Positions 32,468-41,687 of a stretch of 64,000 nt of DNA are shown here, piece after piece. The translations under genes were made by a program, and so were the position numbers. The notes beneath the pieces are model-generated. The model saw only the letters and a program-made list of their open reading frames with translations. It had not been told where the DNA came from and searched no databases. Where the stretch lies: the NCBI GenBank assembly GCA_910580105.1, contig CAJTWN010000004.1, positions 62,001 to 126,000 of the forward strand. The letters run 5' to 3'. Every line of letters begins with the position of its first letter. Within the stretch, counting starts at the first letter, position 1. Source of the DNA: an uncultured Clostridia bacterium. GTDB lineage: Bacteria > Bacillota > Clostridia > Monoglobales > Monoglobaceae.

Positions 32468-35400
32468 ATGAAAAAAAGAATGTGGGCAATGGGCATGGTA
32501 CTGTCAATGATATTGACAATGCTGGTATCATTGCCTGTTTTTGCAGAAGAAGAGACGATTACTGTCCCTGTGGAAATTACAGGCATGTACGCGGGGGAAA
32601 ACGCGTGGGCAGGAGCAACATATACATATAAATTAATTGATGGAGAGCCAGAAACGGGACAATTAAATAAAACGCCGTACCCCATTGGTTATATATCCAA
32701 TGGTAAATATACGTTTAAGTATTTTCCGTCCCTTGGCAGAATTGCAAATAATGAACAAGCAGCTAGTTTTTCTTATGTGACAGGGCATGAGGGGGAGGAT
32801 GTTGTCATCCCGACACAGATTGGCGCATTGAAAGACGCACATATTGATTATCCGGAAAAAGAAATTGTTTTGTATGCACAAAATGCGAACTACGGAATTT
32901 TTCGCTGGGCATCTTCGGTAAACAATGCAAAAATTATTATCCCGGAGGGGGTAACGAAAATACCCGATTGTGTTTTTGGACAGATGGATGGCGGTTCAAA
33001 AACAGAGATCCTTCTGCCGTCTACGCTGACCACAATTGGCAGCAATTCTTTTGCCATGTCTTCCGGCGGCGGATTGCTGACGGATATTATTATCCCGGAT
33101 TCAGTGACTGCGATTGGAGGCAATGCTTTTTCAAACTGTCGTTTTTCGCATCTTGTTGTTCCTGCGGGAGTAACCAAAATTAATAGCGGTACCTTTGCGT
33201 TTATGAGAAATGTGACAGAGGTAACCCTGAAAGGGGAAGTGACCGAAATCGGCGGGACGGCATTTCGTGAAAATAAGGCGCTGAAATCGTTCACATTTGA
33301 AGGAAAAACTGCACCGACATTGGCGTCAAATACCTTCCAGGGAGCTGCAACAAATTTCACCGTTTACTTCCCGGCCAATGGTGTGGGTTATGACGATGAA
33401 GCGTTCCGAAGCGTGTTTCCGGCAGGTGTAACTTTTGAGCGCCTGCCCGGGGTTCCGGTGGCTCTGGGAGTGAAAATTGACGGTAAAAATGTTGTGGGAG
33501 AAACATTAACCGGTATTTATGAAAAATATGAAGATCCGATGGGGAACACCGAGAGTGGTTCTACGGCAACATGGCGCCGTGCAGATGATAAAGCTTTTCA
33601 GGTGAATGTGGAAGAGATAAAAACAGAGCCGATTTCTGCCGGACAAACTTCCTCTTATACACTTACGGAAGAGGATAATAATAAATATATTCAGTTTGGG
33701 GTAACGCCAAGGCATAATGGAACAGAATTAAACGTTGGTGATGAAGCGAAGGTCGTATTTTCTGAAAAGATTCGTATGCCAATTACAAAACCGGCAATTA
33801 CGCTGTTGTCGCCATCCAATGGATACCGGATGCTGCAAAACAGTGAAATTCAGCTGAAAGCAGAAGCAAGCTGCGACCTGACGACGATTACAAAAATTGA
33901 ATATTATGTGGATGGAACCCTTTTTACATCGGTAACAGAAGCGCCGTACACAGTAAATTGGATAGGAAATGAGATTGGTAAACATTCTATTTATGCGAAG
34001 GCATACAACGGACTGGGAGAAAACACAGATTCTGAGACGGCGGTGATAGAGGTTCTGGATCCGACAGTCCCGCTGGAGCCGGTATGGGCAGAGAAGTGGT
34101 CGTATGATTTCAGTGAATTTGGCGGCACTGCCTATGATGGAAAGCAATTCACCAGCAGCGCAGAGCTTTCTGCATTTCCGGGAAATGAGCCGCCGACTGT
34201 TCAATGGTATAGCTGTACCATCGAAAGCGGTCAGGGGGAATTTGGAAAGGAACCCGGGGATTACTATATGCGTCTTACTTCCGGTCCCAAGTCGGCTGAA
34301 GCTGCACGCCTTTACTTGGGATTGGGAAATTTGGATAAACCGGTCGAGACACTTGTCGCACAGGCAGATGTCGCTTTTACCACCACGGATGAAAACCGCT
34401 ATATTTTTTCTTACCGGACACCTAAGGGTCCCTGTGATGGATTTATTTTTACAAATGGCGGAACCATTGCATATCGCAGCAGTGGGAATAAATGGAATGA
34501 CGTAAAAGATGAAAACGGCCAGAACATGAAATATGAAACTGGCGTTTGGTATCATTTGTCTGCTAAATTTGACTTTGTAAATAAAGAAATTACATATTAC
34601 ATTGAAGACAAAACCAATAATATCTCGAAAGAAATTAAAACCACGCCAATTGATTTAAATACCTTTACGTCCACATCAGAAATTTCGTTCAAGGGAACCC
34701 ATGATAAGTCCAAATCCGGAACAATTTTGATTGATAATTTATTCATAGGCCAGGAACAGGAAACATATGTGTATTCTTCGCTGACTTCGCCAAAAGCGGG
34801 CTATCAGTTGAAAAACCAGGTGGTAAACTTTACCGGATATGCAAAGGACAGCAGGGGAAATGCCATTCAAAAGGTTGAATTTTACAGCGGCGCTGAGAAA
34901 ATTGCGGAAACGACCCAGGCGGAGTATAACTTTACCAAAGAGTTATCGCCGGGGGTGTATAATATTGTTGCAAAGGCAATGAGCAGTGATGGCATGATTG
35001 GTGAATCAAAGCCGGTCCGGGTTGTTGTCGACAGTGTGAAAGTGCCTTCCAATCTGTATGGGGACAATATGATTCTGCAAAGGAATAAAGATATACACAT
35101 ACGGGGAATCGGTATTGACGGAACAAGGGTGACAGTTGATCTTGGCGGAGTTACGGCGGATGCAGTGGTCAGCGGCGGAAAGTGGGATGCAGAGCTACCC
35201 CCACAGCCGGCAATCAAAAGTACAACGTTGACCATCACCAGCAGCGATGGTGTTGTCAATACTTATCATAATGTTGCAGTGGGCGAAATCATTCTTTGTA
35301 ATGGTCAGTCCAATATGGCTTATGAACTATATAAGTTTTCCAGTATATCCGGGCAGGCAGACAAAGATTATCCGGATATTCGGGTATTCAAGGGAAGTGA

Positions 35401-37018
35401 AAAAACCAGCGGAACGCCACAGACAGAATGCACGACAGGAAGCTGGAAACTGGCAACACAGACCAATGCACAGAATTTTTCCGGGATTGGGTTTGTTACT
35501 GGCAAAGAGTATTATTTGTCACAGAATGGAGAGGTGCCGGTAGGCTTAATTTATGCAGCGGTTGGTGGTACCAACATCAATCTTTGGGTTCCGAATGAGG
35601 CCTATATGTATGACCCGGATTTAAAGGTACAGAGAAAGGGTGCAACACATTATAATACATATGTTGCACCTTGGAGAGACTTTACCATTGGTCATGTTAT
35701 ATGGTATCAGGGAGAAGCAAACACCTTCTTCAGTAACAATTATGAAAAAATGCTTACAGCCTATATTGATTATATTCGCGAAGATTTTCGGGATGAAAGT
35801 ATAAACTTTGTAATTTTCCAGCTGCCAATTTACGATTATTCAACGTATAATGGCGGAGGAAGAACGGCCGTCGGTGTTCGTGAAGGGGAGTTCAATGTTT
35901 CAGAGCGGCTGGATAATGTTGCAACAGTTGTGGGTGTGGATACAGGTGAATTTAAAAATATACATCCGAATGATAAGCTGCCTTTAGCGCAGCGCTGTTC
36001 ATTGGCATTGCAGCATTTTACAAATCCGGATGATGAAACATTGGTATGGAAAAGTCCTTCCTTTGATCATTATGTGCAGGATGGCAATACAATGACAATT
36101 TACTTTAAAGATGTGGCAGGTGGATTGAAGACTAAAGATGGGCAGGCGCCCCGCGGGTTTAAAATTGCAGGTGATGATGGTATTTTTAAAGACGTTGCAG
36201 TTGTCCTGCAAGACAATACGATTGTAGTGGATACATCCTCTGTCACGGGAACACCAAAGGTGCGTTATGCCTTTGAAGACGGCCCGGCTTTGGTGAGCAA
36301 TAAATCTACTTTGAATCTTGTAAACAGCGGTGAGCTTCCTATGGCGCCATTTAGGACAGATACGGAAAAATATCACTTCAAGACCTGGGTAGACGGTGTG
36401 GCGGTGAGCGACCCATATAATTATGTTCCGATGATACGGAAAATTACCTGCACAAATGTGGTGGGCGGAACCGCAGAAATCACAGTAAATGCCCGGGATT
36501 ATGATGACGCAATTGCGAAGGTAGAGGTATATGCAGATGGAAACCTGTTGGGGGAAGCAACCAAAGTTGGAGAAACAGAATATCAGTATACGTGGAATGG
36601 CGCAACCGCAGGAAAGCATACCCTTCATGCAATTGCTACGGATATTGAAGGTGCGGTCTCAACAAAGCAGGATTCATCATTCTCCAATCCCACAACCGTA
36701 TCACCAAGAAAATATACGGTTGAGCTGACAGATGAAAACACATCAATCATTCATGGATTCACCAATCTTTCAAACCAAACGATCAGTCATTTTGGCGGTG
36801 CAGACGGTGTAAAGGTGTCGGCCAATATTGTTGGAACAGAAAAATTGGTTGTCGCTCTCTATCAGGGAGACAGTCTTGTCAGTGTGACAACGGTAGAGGG
36901 AGACAGTTATACATTCACAGAGGAGCAGTTAAAGGATGTGACAGAAATACGTGCATTTTTGATGGACACAACAGAAGGCTTTAAGCCGGTTAGTAAGTCA
37001 AAGGCACTGCCTAGATAA
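32468..37018 (+). CDS. Large secreted protein with LRR and sialate O-acetylesterase domains
   Basis: A 1516-residue protein with a signal peptide ending near residue 27 (PVFAEEE). Then follow BspA-type leucine-rich repeats (about 130-310), an Ig-like domain (about 440-530), a LamG/concanavalin-like domain (about 540-775), a further Ig-like domain (about 785-850), a sialate O-acetylesterase domain (about 857-1300), and more Ig-like modules to the end. In the esterase domain I see the catalytic Ser in CNGQSNMAYE (residue 948) and His in KNIHPNDKLPL (residue 1166). It probably removes 9-O-acetyl groups from host sialic acids outside the cell, feeding the nan locus 6 kb away. There is no sortase motif or SLH domain, so how it is retained is unclear. 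Confidence 0.88.
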   Translation: MKKRMWAMGMVLSMILTMLVSLPVFAEEETITVPVEITGMYAGENAWAGATYTYKLIDGEPETGQLNKTPYPIGYISNGKYTFKYFPSLGRIANNEQAASFSYVTGHEGEDVVIPTQIGALKDAHIDYPEKEIVLYAQNANYGIFRWASSVNNAKIIIPEGVTKIPDCVFGQMDGGSKTEILLPSTLTTIGSNSFAMSSGGGLLTDIIIPDSVTAIGGNAFSNCRFSHLVVPAGVTKINSGTFAFMRNVTEVTLKGEVTEIGGTAFRENKALKSFTFEGKTAPTLASNTFQGAATNFTVYFPANGVGYDDEAFRSVFPAGVTFERLPGVPVALGVKIDGKNVVGETLTGIYEKYEDPMGNTESGSTATWRRADDKAFQVNVEEIKTEPISAGQTSSYTLTEEDNNKYIQFGVTPRHNGTELNVGDEAKVVFSEKIRMPITKPAITLLSPSNGYRMLQNSEIQLKAEASCDLTTITKIEYYVDGTLFTSVTEAPYTVNWIGNEIGKHSIYAKAYNGLGENTDSETAVIEVLDPTVPLEPVWAEKWSYDFSEFGGTAYDGKQFTSSAELSAFPGNEPPTVQWYSCTIESGQGEFGKEPGDYYMRLTSGPKSAEAARLYLGLGNLDKPVETLVAQADVAFTTTDENRYIFSYRTPKGPCDGFIFTNGGTIAYRSSGNKWNDVKDENGQNMKYETGVWYHLSAKFDFVNKEITYYIEDKTNNISKEIKTTPIDLNTFTSTSEISFKGTHDKSKSGTILIDNLFIGQEQETYVYSSLTSPKAGYQLKNQVVNFTGYAKDSRGNAIQKVEFYSGAEKIAETTQAEYNFTKELSPGVYNIVAKAMSSDGMIGESKPVRVVVDSVKVPSNLYGDNMILQRNKDIHIRGIGIDGTRVTVDLGGVTADAVVSGGKWDAELPPQPAIKSTTLTITSSDGVVNTYHNVAVGEIILCNGQSNMAYELYKFSSISGQADKDYPDIRVFKGSEKTSGTPQTECTTGSWKLATQTNAQNFSGIGFVTGKEYYLSQNGEVPVGLIYAAVGGTNINLWVPNEAYMYDPDLKVQRKGATHYNTYVAPWRDFTIGHVIWYQGEANTFFSNNYEKMLTAYIDYIREDFRDESINFVIFQLPIYDYSTYNGGGRTAVGVREGEFNVSERLDNVATVVGVDTGEFKNIHPNDKLPLAQRCSLALQHFTNPDDETLVWKSPSFDHYVQDGNTMTIYFKDVAGGLKTKDGQAPRGFKIAGDDGIFKDVAVVLQDNTIVVDTSSVTGTPKVRYAFEDGPALVSNKSTLNLVNSGELPMAPFRTDTEKYHFKTWVDGVAVSDPYNYVPMIRKITCTNVVGGTAEITVNARDYDDAIAKVEVYADGNLLGEATKVGETEYQYTWNGATAGKHTLHAIATDIEGAVSTKQDSSFSNPTTVSPRKYTVELTDENTSIIHGFTNLSNQTISHFGGADGVKVSANIVGTEKLVVALYQGDSLVSVTTVEGDSYTFTEEQLKDVTEIRAFLMDTTEGFKPVSKSKALPR

Positions 37019-37049
37019 AAAACAATGAGATAAAGGAAAACAATTTGTC

Positions 37050-37081
37050 AAAACAACCGCTTATAGCGGTTGTTTTGTTTT
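37050..37081 (+). terminator. Terminator of the secreted esterase gene
   Basis: An 11-bp stem, AAAACAACCGC / GCGGTTGTTTT, followed by a T-rich run. Confidence 0.9.
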
Positions 37082-37100
37082 TATGGCGCTTTAAGGCGTG

Positions 37101-37790
37101 AAAATAACCCCCAGTTCTACAGGGGGAAGATAAAAAACTTTGGCATGAGAAAACCTCCATGAAACAATAGTAAAATGGTTTGGCAGCCGCATTACTAAAA
37201 AATATCAAGGAGGTTTTTACAATGTAAAAGAAAATCACAAATGAAATAAAAAACGCTCATTCCCAATATAGGTATTAATATCGTATAGTATTATATTGCG
37301 GCAAAGTATCGGTGTAAAGGAATATATGGGAAATTAAAACGGGGTATAGGTGAAATACGAAGAAAATCCTTCAAACAAAAGGAAATAGAAAATATGGAAA
37401 CCAAAGCGTGTTCGGACCCAATACATATACGAGTAAGAAATCCGCCATACATAAGTATAGATTGTTTCATAGAATTTATGAAGGGGGGAAATACGTCAAA
37501 GATATTCGAAAGACATACAAATATGGAGCGGGAAAGTTTAGGTGCAGAGTCTATAATATGGATGCAGAAGGAAAAAATAAAAAGGAAATCGCGGAGTATA
37601 TCCGAAATCAGCTGGAAGAAGATAATGCCGCAGAGCAAATAAGAAAGAATATAGGCACTCGTTTACGGAAAATAAGAGTAAGCAGAGAAAAAAACAGCCG
37701 CATGTGAGCGGCTGCCAAAGATGATAACTTGGTGTCAAACTTTGATGCCCTTTTTAGGGTTTAAACTTGTAGTCCCTTCCAGGGGCTGGT
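37101..37790 (+). mobile_element. Degenerate IS200/IS605-type insertion sequence
   Basis: The region holds a GC hairpin CCCCC-N9-GGGGG (37108-37126) as in IS200 left ends. A long inverted repeat AAAACCTCC (37150-37158) / GGAGGTTTT (37209-37217) would hide the transposase ribosome site. The broken transposase frame and another set of hairpins near 37747-37786 complete it. The total length, about 700 bp, fits IS200. In addition, a perfect 12-bp inverted repeat, TTTGGCAGCCGC (37179-37190) / GCGGCTGCCAAA (37708-37719), brackets the transposase. The ends are approximate. Confidence 0.65.
37222..37707 (+). pseudogene. tnpA: IS200/IS605 TnpA (Y1 transposase) remnant
   Basis: Joined across frames, the sequence reads as a Y1 transposase: IYGKLKRGIGEIRRKSFKQK, then ACSDPIHIRVRNPPYIS, ECIGFMKGG-like text, then EGKNKKEIAEYIRNQLEED in a different frame. 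The start ATG is followed at once by TAA, there are further stops near 37280 and 37320, and a frameshift lies near 37520. The HUH motif is DPIH instead of the usual DHIH, so one catalytic His is lost. The position expected for the catalytic Tyr reads VYNM. The gene cannot make active transposase. Confidence 0.75.
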
Positions 37791-38085
37791 CAAGCCAACA
37801 GTTACTGGTGGCCATGACTCTGGAACGAAAATTACTGTCCGTGCCGATAGTTTCATACGACTTTTGCTATACCGAATGCCCTATGATCTAAGCAAAGTGA
37901 AGAATCAAATTATATGGCATAAAAATATATTTGATTTTAATGTGGAATAACGGAAGTAACCATTTAAAAAGTACATAGGGCAAGCATTGCAAATGAAAGT
38001 AATCCAATGTGCCTATAGGTTCGGCTGATAAAAGGCCAGAAGGAGCAGTTCAAGCCATCCACGGTCGGTAGTCATGTCGGAGAAG
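37785..38085 (+). ncRNA. Structured RNA resembling HEARO / IscB omega RNA, without IscB
   Basis: About 300 bases with no good reading frame but dense pairing. CCGATA (37842-37847) pairs with TGTCGG (38075-38080), and CGAC (37858-37861) with GTCG (38064-38067). CCGAA (37872-37876) pairs with TTCGG (about 38020-38024), and GCCCTATG (37878-37885) with CATAGGGC (37974-37981). TCAAAT/ATTTGA forms an inner hairpin, and GCATTG pairs with CAATG-GC at about 37984-38014. The blocks GGAACGAAAATTAC, TTTCATACGACTTTTG, CATAGGGCAAG and CCAGAAGGAGC...AAGCCATC resemble, from memory, the HEARO family, which is the omega RNA that guides IscB nucleases. No IscB frame follows. The 5' end is uncertain, and hairpins continue back to about 37730. 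Confidence 0.55.
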
Positions 38086-38090
38086 CAAAT

Positions 38091-38123
38091 AAAAAACAGA
38101 GCTTATTAAAGGCTCTGTTTTTT
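38091..38123. terminator. Bidirectional terminator (structured RNA on plus, ybaB on minus)
   Basis: A 12-bp stem, AAAAAACAGAGC / GCTCTGTTTTTT, with a 9-base loop. It closes the dnaX-ybaB unit and any plus-strand RNA. Confidence 0.9.
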
Positions 38124-38142
38124 GTGTATATTCTCTTTTATG

Positions 38143-38490
38143 CTAAAACAGGCCGGGGATATTTAATCCGCCTGTCAAAGCGCCCATTTGAGAAGCACTG
38201 TCAGCATCTACTTTCCGCATACCCTCATTGACAGCAGCAACAATAAGATCCTGAAGCATTTCAATATCATCGGGATCAACCACATCCGGGCTGAGTGAAA
38301 TGGTTTGTACCTCACGCTTGCCGGAAATGGTTACCTTAACAGCGCCGCCGCCTGCGGTTGCTTCATAGGTTTTTGCTTCCATCTCTTCCTGCATTTTTGC
38401 CATTTGTTCCTGCATTTTTTGGGCTTGTTTAATCATTTGATTCATGTTTGCGCCGCCGCCCATGCCGCGCGGGAAACCGCCTTTTGCCAT
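38143..38490 (-). CDS. YbaB/EbfC nucleoid-associated protein
   Basis: A 115-residue DNA-binding protein of the YbaB family. The glycine-rich start is followed by the helix [20 protein letters not shown], then the beta region [15 protein letters not shown] and the [19 protein letters not shown] helix. It forms tweezer-like dimers that bind DNA and is nearly always next to dnaX, as here (13 bases downstream). Confidence 0.95.
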   Translation of the reverse strand: MAKGGFPRGMGGGANMNQMIKQAQKMQEQMAKMQEEMEAKTYEATAGGGAVKVTISGKREVQTISLSPDVVDPDDIEMLQDLIVAAVNEGMRKVDADSASQMGALTGGLNIPGLF

Positions 38491-38503
38491 TTTTTTCTCT
38501 CCT

Positions 38504-40255
38504 TTATGATTCTTTTATATGCATTTTGTCGCCAAGCAGATCTTTTTTGCCTGCAATATCCAGGATGGAAGGTTTTTCCGTTTTTTCATCGGAACTTCCT
38601 TGGTTCTTTTGTCCCTTAATATAGGCTGAAGCCTGAAGATTTTCTCCGCTCACACGGCTGAATAACGCAGATAAGTATTTCAGACCGTCAGGGGTAGAAA
38701 TTTTGTCATAGGCGAGTTGTGTTCCAAGTTCAACTTCAATGGTATTGCCAACTTTATATGCCGCCGCCCGATACATAAAAGCAAAAAGTTTTTTGCTTTC
38801 ATTTTTAATCTCTTGCAGAGCCTCTGCCCACAGTGCCCAATTTTTGCCTGTATATTCGTCATTTGGTGATGACGGAGGGGGCGTGTCTGCGGTATCAGCC
38901 ACAAAAGAAGAATCGGAAGGGGAAACAAATTGGGCTGAACTTTGCACAGCAATGGTTTGTCCTCCTTGTTCATCATCCCAAGGAGGCATATTTGCAGATG
39001 CGGCCGGGGTGGTTTTGATAGTGGTGTTACCGGGGGGCATGTTCACGGCCGGTTTGCTGTCTGAGAAGGTATCTGTGGTTGGCGCAGATACAATTGTCTT
39101 TCCTGCGAGCGCCTGCTCTAATTTTGTTATTCTGCTGAGCAGGGCATCAGGCGTATCCTCCAGCTGCGGCATACAGAGTTTAACCGCTGCCATATCTGCG
39201 GCTGTTTTTGGATTGGGCATCCATTTTGCTTGTGCATGTAATTCGCTCAGGATACGGATGCTGTATAAAATTTGTGCAATTGTCAGTGTTTCAGCCTGCA
39301 TTTTATATTTTTCTGCTGCCTCGGTTGTTTTTTCAATAAGTACTTCCGGATGTTCACAAGCTTTGCTGATCATCAACATACGAAAGTGATCGATAAAATC
39401 TTCAAAAAAATTGAGGACTTCCTTTCCCTGATTAAGAAAGGAATCAATTTGTATAAGTGTCTTTGCAACATCTTTTGCCGCAATGGCGTCTGTGATCGCA
39501 AATAATGTGCTGGTGTCGGCTATGCCAACAATTTCAGTTACATCATTTTTGGTCAGACCATCGGATTTGCAGGCTGCACATTGGTCCAGAATGCTGAGAG
39601 CATCACGCATAGAACCATCGCCCAATTCAGCAATAATCTCCAATGCGTCGGGCGTAATGCAAATCGTCTCGCTTTCAGCAATCTTTGTCAGCCGTCTTGC
39701 AATATCATCCACGCCAATTCTGCGGAAATCATAGCGCTGACATCTTGAAAGAATGGTGGCCGGAAGCTTGTGTGGTTCTGTTGTTGCAAGGATAAAAATT
39801 GCGTGCTTTGGCGGTTCTTCCAAGGTTTTTAAAATTGCATTGAAAGCCTCAGTGGTGAGCATATGAACTTCATCAATGATATATACTTTATAGGTACACC
39901 CGGCAGGTGTATAAAAGACTTCGTCCCGGATTTCACGGATATTGTCTACGCCGCGGTTACTTGCGGCATCCATTTCATAGACATCAAGAATGCTGCCATC
40001 TAAAATTCCTCTGCATGTGGGACATTCATTGCAGGGTTCCCCGTCTTTGGGGGTTTCACAGTTGACCGCCCGTGCAAAAATTTTTGCAGTCGACGTTTTT
40101 CCTGTTCCGCGGGTGCCGCAGAACAAATACGCGTGTGCAATACGTCCGTTGGCAACGCCGCTTTTCAGAGTTTCAGAAATATGTGATTGACCGACGATGT
40201 CACCAAAGGACATGGGCCTCCATTTTCTGTATAGAGCCTGATAAGATTCGGACAT
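38504..40255 (-). CDS. dnaX: DNA polymerase III subunit gamma/tau
   Basis: A 583-residue clamp-loader ATPase. Walker A is [16 protein letters not shown], a zinc-binding Cys4 follows ([18 protein letters not shown]), Walker B is [10 protein letters not shown], and the sensor/arginine-finger region is [14 protein letters not shown]. The C-terminal 200 residues include a low-complexity Pro/Thr linker (about 390-470) and a tau-like domain. I start at ATG 40255 (MSESYQALY) behind AGAGGTG. I saw no strong slippery A-run for a programmed frameshift but did not check every position. Confidence 0.96.
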   Translation of the reverse strand: MSESYQALYRKWRPMSFGDIVGQSHISETLKSGVANGRIAHAYLFCGTRGTGKTSTAKIFARAVNCETPKDGEPCNECPTCRGILDGSILDVYEMDAASNRGVDNIREIRDEVFYTPAGCTYKVYIIDEVHMLTTEAFNAILKTLEEPPKHAIFILATTEPHKLPATILSRCQRYDFRRIGVDDIARRLTKIAESETICITPDALEIIAELGDGSMRDALSILDQCAACKSDGLTKNDVTEIVGIADTSTLFAITDAIAAKDVAKTLIQIDSFLNQGKEVLNFFEDFIDHFRMLMISKACEHPEVLIEKTTEAAEKYKMQAETLTIAQILYSIRILSELHAQAKWMPNPKTAADMAAVKLCMPQLEDTPDALLSRITKLEQALAGKTIVSAPTTDTFSDSKPAVNMPPGNTTIKTTPAASANMPPWDDEQGGQTIAVQSSAQFVSPSDSSFVADTADTPPPSSPNDEYTGKNWALWAEALQEIKNESKKLFAFMYRAAAYKVGNTIEVELGTQLAYDKISTPDGLKYLSALFSRVSGENLQASAYIKGQKNQGSSDEKTEKPSILDIAGKKDLLGDKMHIKES

Positions 40256-40317
40256 ACAGCGCACCTCTCTTTCTAACCTATTTATATAATTTGATATTTT
40301 TTATCAGATGAATATAA

Positions 40318-40592
40318 AAAAAGTCATGTGCTTGCCATCGAAATAAAAGTACCCGCGTTACCTGTACAGTTAGCTCGAGTCTGGCACTCTCACGGCACAT
40401 CGAAATGACTGCTTATCGCTGCTGCGTTCCCGCCCTGACGAGGTTCACAGGTTCCGATTGCGTAAGACCAAACCGTCAACGCCACTTATACAGGGGCAGA
40501 CCGGACACGATCATCCCTCAAAGCAAGTTTTCATCCCCTCTATAGCGGATTGAGGGTTACAAGGCACCGCTAACGCCCCAATTTAACATGAC
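40318..40592 (-). ncRNA. ffs: Signal recognition particle RNA (large, Firmicutes type)
   Basis: On the minus strand the universal SRP core is clear: GTCAGG, GGGAA, then GCAGCAGC in the apical helix 8 (about 40410-40440). About 150 bases precede it, enough for the Alu-type 5' domain found in Bacillus and Clostridium scRNA. The transcript starts about 7 bases after a strong -10, ends at a T-run (A-run at 40316-40323 on the plus strand) and is about 270 nt long, the usual size. It lies upstream of dnaX, a common location in Firmicutes. It binds Ffh to target membrane and secreted proteins. Confidence 0.93.
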
Positions 40593-40598
40593 CAAAAT

Positions 40599-40627
40599 AT
40601 TATAGCACAATTCTTTTGATGGGTCAA
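40599..40627 (-). promoter_or_regulatory. Strong promoter of the SRP RNA
   Basis: On the minus strand TTGACC (40622-40627), a 17-base spacer and TATAAT (40599-40604). Confidence 0.85.
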
Positions 40628-40774
40628 TACCTTTTTGAGAAGAGTGCATTTGTTGTATAATACAATTTATTGTTTGCATATACATAGGCCACGAATGGTA
40701 CAGAGATTTTTATCCATTCACATTGTGTATGAAGTACTTGCGTATTGTAATAAAAATACGAAAGAAGAAGCGGA

Positions 40775-41617
40775 TTAAATTGTTTTTGTCATGTGCCGGG
40801 TGACGTGACAAGAGATGTTGACAGCACAGGGCATACCGGCAATATGGGTGGGAAAAGTTTCTACATTGACACCAAGGGCGGTTGTTTTTCCGCCAAACCC
40901 TTGCGGGCCAATATCCAAAGCGTTTATTTTTGAAAGAAGAGTATCTTCCAGTTCGGCATAATAAGGATTGGGATGATGGACGGTTATTTCCCGCGTGAGT
41001 GCGTGTTTTGCCATATAAGCGGCTTTTTCAAAGCTTCCGCCGATGCCGACGCCGACAACCAGCGGCGGACAGGGATTGCTTCCGGCAGAGTTTACGGTAT
41101 CAATAACAAAATCTATAATACCTTCAATGCCGTCAGAGGGCTTCAGCATTTTCACAGCGCTCATATTTTCGCTTCCAAAGCCCTTCGGCGCAATGGTAAT
41201 TTCAACGTTTTCGCCGTCAACGATTTCGGTGTGCAGAATTGCAGGCGTGTTGTCATCGGTGTTGCCCCGGCGTACGGGATCTGCAACCACAGACTTTCGC
41301 AGATAACCTTCCCGGTATCCCTGCCGTACACCTTCATTCACAGCGTCCTGAAGGGAACCGCCCGTCAGATGAACATCCTGTCCCAGCTTGATAAAGACAA
41401 TGGCCATACCGGTATCCTGACAGATAGGCATCTGCTCTGTATGTGCAATATCGGCATTTTTTAAGATATTTTCCAGCATATTCTGTGCAGTTGGATTTGT
41501 TTCATTGGAAAGTCCTTCTTTTAGTGCGGATAGGATATCATCGTTCAGATGACAATTTGCCTCAATACACATTGTTTTTATTGTATCCGTAATTTTCGAA
41601 ACATTAAGTTCTCGCAT
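40775..41617 (-). CDS. Class I fumarate hydratase, alpha subunit
   Basis: A 280-residue protein matching the N-terminal half of iron-sulphur fumarases (TtdA/FumA-alpha type). The cluster cysteines are in MPICQDTGMAIVF, SAGSNPCPPLVVGVGIGG and MPCAVNISCHVTRH. The enzyme interconverts fumarate and malate. I start it at ATG 41617, behind AAGGAG; the longer frame is spurious. In two-subunit fumarases the beta subunit usually follows directly, but here the SRP RNA follows and no beta subunit is present in the window. It could also be an L(+)-tartrate dehydratase alpha subunit. Confidence 0.88.
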   Translation of the reverse strand: MRELNVSKITDTIKTMCIEANCHLNDDILSALKEGLSNETNPTAQNMLENILKNADIAHTEQMPICQDTGMAIVFIKLGQDVHLTGGSLQDAVNEGVRQGYREGYLRKSVVADPVRRGNTDDNTPAILHTEIVDGENVEITIAPKGFGSENMSAVKMLKPSDGIEGIIDFVIDTVNSAGSNPCPPLVVGVGIGGSFEKAAYMAKHALTREITVHHPNPYYAELEDTLLSKINALDIGPQGFGGKTTALGVNVETFPTHIAGMPCAVNISCHVTRHMTKTI

Positions 41618-41652
41618 AGTATAATCTCCTTGTCTTAATTGAAATGAGAGAA

Positions 41653-41678
41653 CACCTATACGGTTGTCCGTATAGGTG
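41653..41678 (-). terminator. Hairpin after the GT-C protein gene
   Basis: An 11-bp stem, CACCTATACGG / CCGTATAGGTG, with a 4-base loop, but only a weak T-run on the minus strand. Termination may be partial, letting the fumarase gene be co-transcribed. Confidence 0.6.
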
Positions 41679-41687
41679 CTGGGATAT

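Noticed and set aside
33728..34555. Minus-strand frame of 275 codons inside the secreted esterase gene
   Set aside because: Antisense to conserved domains and rich in rare codons; no domain seen.
37793..37951. Short frame reading VKPTVTGGHDSGTKITV in the structured region
   Set aside because: It looks like a fragment of a surface protein, but it has no start or upstream continuation, and the long-range RNA pairing explains the sequence better.
37785..38085. tmRNA, RNase P RNA or 6S RNA
   Set aside because: None of the conserved cores of these RNAs is present (no tRNA-like ends, no RNase P P4 sequence, no long 6S bubble stem).
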